From Hyperoodon ampullatus (taxonomy: Eukaryota > Chordata > Mammalia > Artiodactyla > Ziphiidae), in the NCBI GenBank assembly GCA_949752795.1, contig CATKHW010000566.1:186001-250000 (forward strand): a stretch of 64,000 bases of DNA, read 5' to 3'. Shown in pieces: positions 63,720 to 64,000 of this stretch. Each line of letters begins with the position of its first letter. Position 1 is the stretch's first letter. The notes under the pieces were generated by a model. It did not search any database, was not told where the DNA came from, and saw nothing but the letters and a program-made list of their open reading frames with translations. The translations under genes were made by a program, and so were the position numbers.

Positions 63720-64000
63720 TCCCTAACCCGAACCCTAGCCCGCTACGGAAACCCACCAGCAGCCCTACACCTTACCCTCCCCCGTGCCCTAATCCTGATG
63801 CGTACGCTGACATTGACCCGTGCGTCCGCACGGGCCCTGAACCCAGCCCGTGTGTGTACCCTCACCTGTGCCCTAAACCTTGCCGTTCCATAACCCGAAC
63901 CCTAGCCCAGAACGGAAACCCCCGAGCCGCCCTACACCTTACCCTCCGCCGTGCCCTAATCCTGAAGCGTACGCTGACACTGACCCGTGCGTTCGCACGT
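63720..64000 (+). repeat. Right-edge segment matching 49.9-50.15 kb
   Basis: From about 63750 the sequence agrees with 49901-50151 at a shift of 13849 bp, including the otherwise unique CCCCCGAGCCGCC. The monomer opening at 63713 is a hybrid: its head (AGCCCGCTACGGAAACCC) copies the preceding I2 monomer and its remainder is of the 49.9-kb type. The window ends inside the monomer that opens at 63880. Confidence 0.85.

Larger units (their letters stand above)
1..64000 (+). repeat. 167-bp satellite DNA array filling the window
   Basis: The window is a head-to-tail array of one monomer of about 167 bp, all in the same orientation. The landmark CCTTGCCGTTCCCTAACCC recurs, with point variants, at 109, 276, 443, 610 and so on to 63880: 382 complete monomers with a net register loss of 23 bp. 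By-eye consensus composition is 75 C, 32 G, 29 T and 31 A, about 64% GC with strong C over G bias on this strand. Monomers I compared in detail differ from the consensus at roughly 4-10 positions. No inversion, transposon, poly-A tract or single-copy sequence interrupts the array. A period close to nucleosome spacing is typical of centromeric or pericentromeric satellites, but that location is inference. I do not recognise it as a named satellite family. Confidence 0.97.

Noticed and set aside
1..64000. CRISPR array
   Set aside because: Repeats are 167 bp, directly adjacent and without unique spacers, there are no cas genes, and the sequence has eukaryotic satellite organisation.
1..64000. 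Genuine telomere
   Set aside because: There are CCCTAA units but no run of perfect tandem CCCTAA or CCCTAAA; the hexamers are strongly degenerate and locked into a 167-bp unit.

Overview
The whole 64 kb window is one uninterrupted satellite DNA array. I see no protein-coding gene, RNA gene, transposon or unique sequence in it. A monomer of about 167 bp is repeated head to tail, always in the same orientation. There are 382 complete monomers between the TTG that opens the first one (109) and the TTG at 63880, plus partial monomers at both ends. Over those 382 monomers the register drifts by only -23 bp, entirely through single-base indels. The by-eye consensus is C-rich on the + strand (75 C, 32 G, 29 T, 31 A) and carries about 14 CpGs.

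The array is clearly eukaryotic: constitutive heterochromatin of centromeric, pericentromeric or subtelomeric type. The species cannot be read from the sequence. Two features hint at an animal or another lineage with TTAGGG telomeres and CpG methylation. First, the monomer breaks down into 28 degenerate hexamers of CCCTAA/CCCTGA type (27 x 6 + 5 = 167). Second, many monomer differences are CpG to TpG or CpA changes. Each intact monomer also carries a telomere-like block of four CCC tracts with 3-nt spacers (a G-quadruplex on the - strand) between 7-bp inverted repeats, an 8-bp palindrome GCGTACGC, a CpG-rich dyad CGTGCG-TC-CGCACG, and one or two CACGTG sites.

Above the monomer lies a layered higher-order structure made by repeated duplication and deletion of whole monomers. 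A landmark block (called alpha here) begins near 1, 13694, 25.2 kb, 34.2 kb and 54.9 kb. Units A (1864-7541) and B (7542-13219) are a 34-monomer tandem duplication. Unit C (15724 to about 19190) is a third copy missing 10 and then 3 monomers. E1 (22121-31134) and E2 (31135 to about 40101) are a 9014-bp tandem duplication with only eight substitutions found. G1, G2 and G3 (45052 to about 50975) are 10- and 13-monomer copies. 58891-60050 recurs at 62560-63719. The last 250 bp match 49.9-50.15 kb. Between these lie mosaic stretches of the same monomers.

The many 60-170 residue open frames on both strands are by-products of the repeat. Most open at a TTG, they recur every 167 bp with a rotating frame, and they translate to two-residue-periodic peptides because the DNA has a six-base period. 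None is annotated as a gene.
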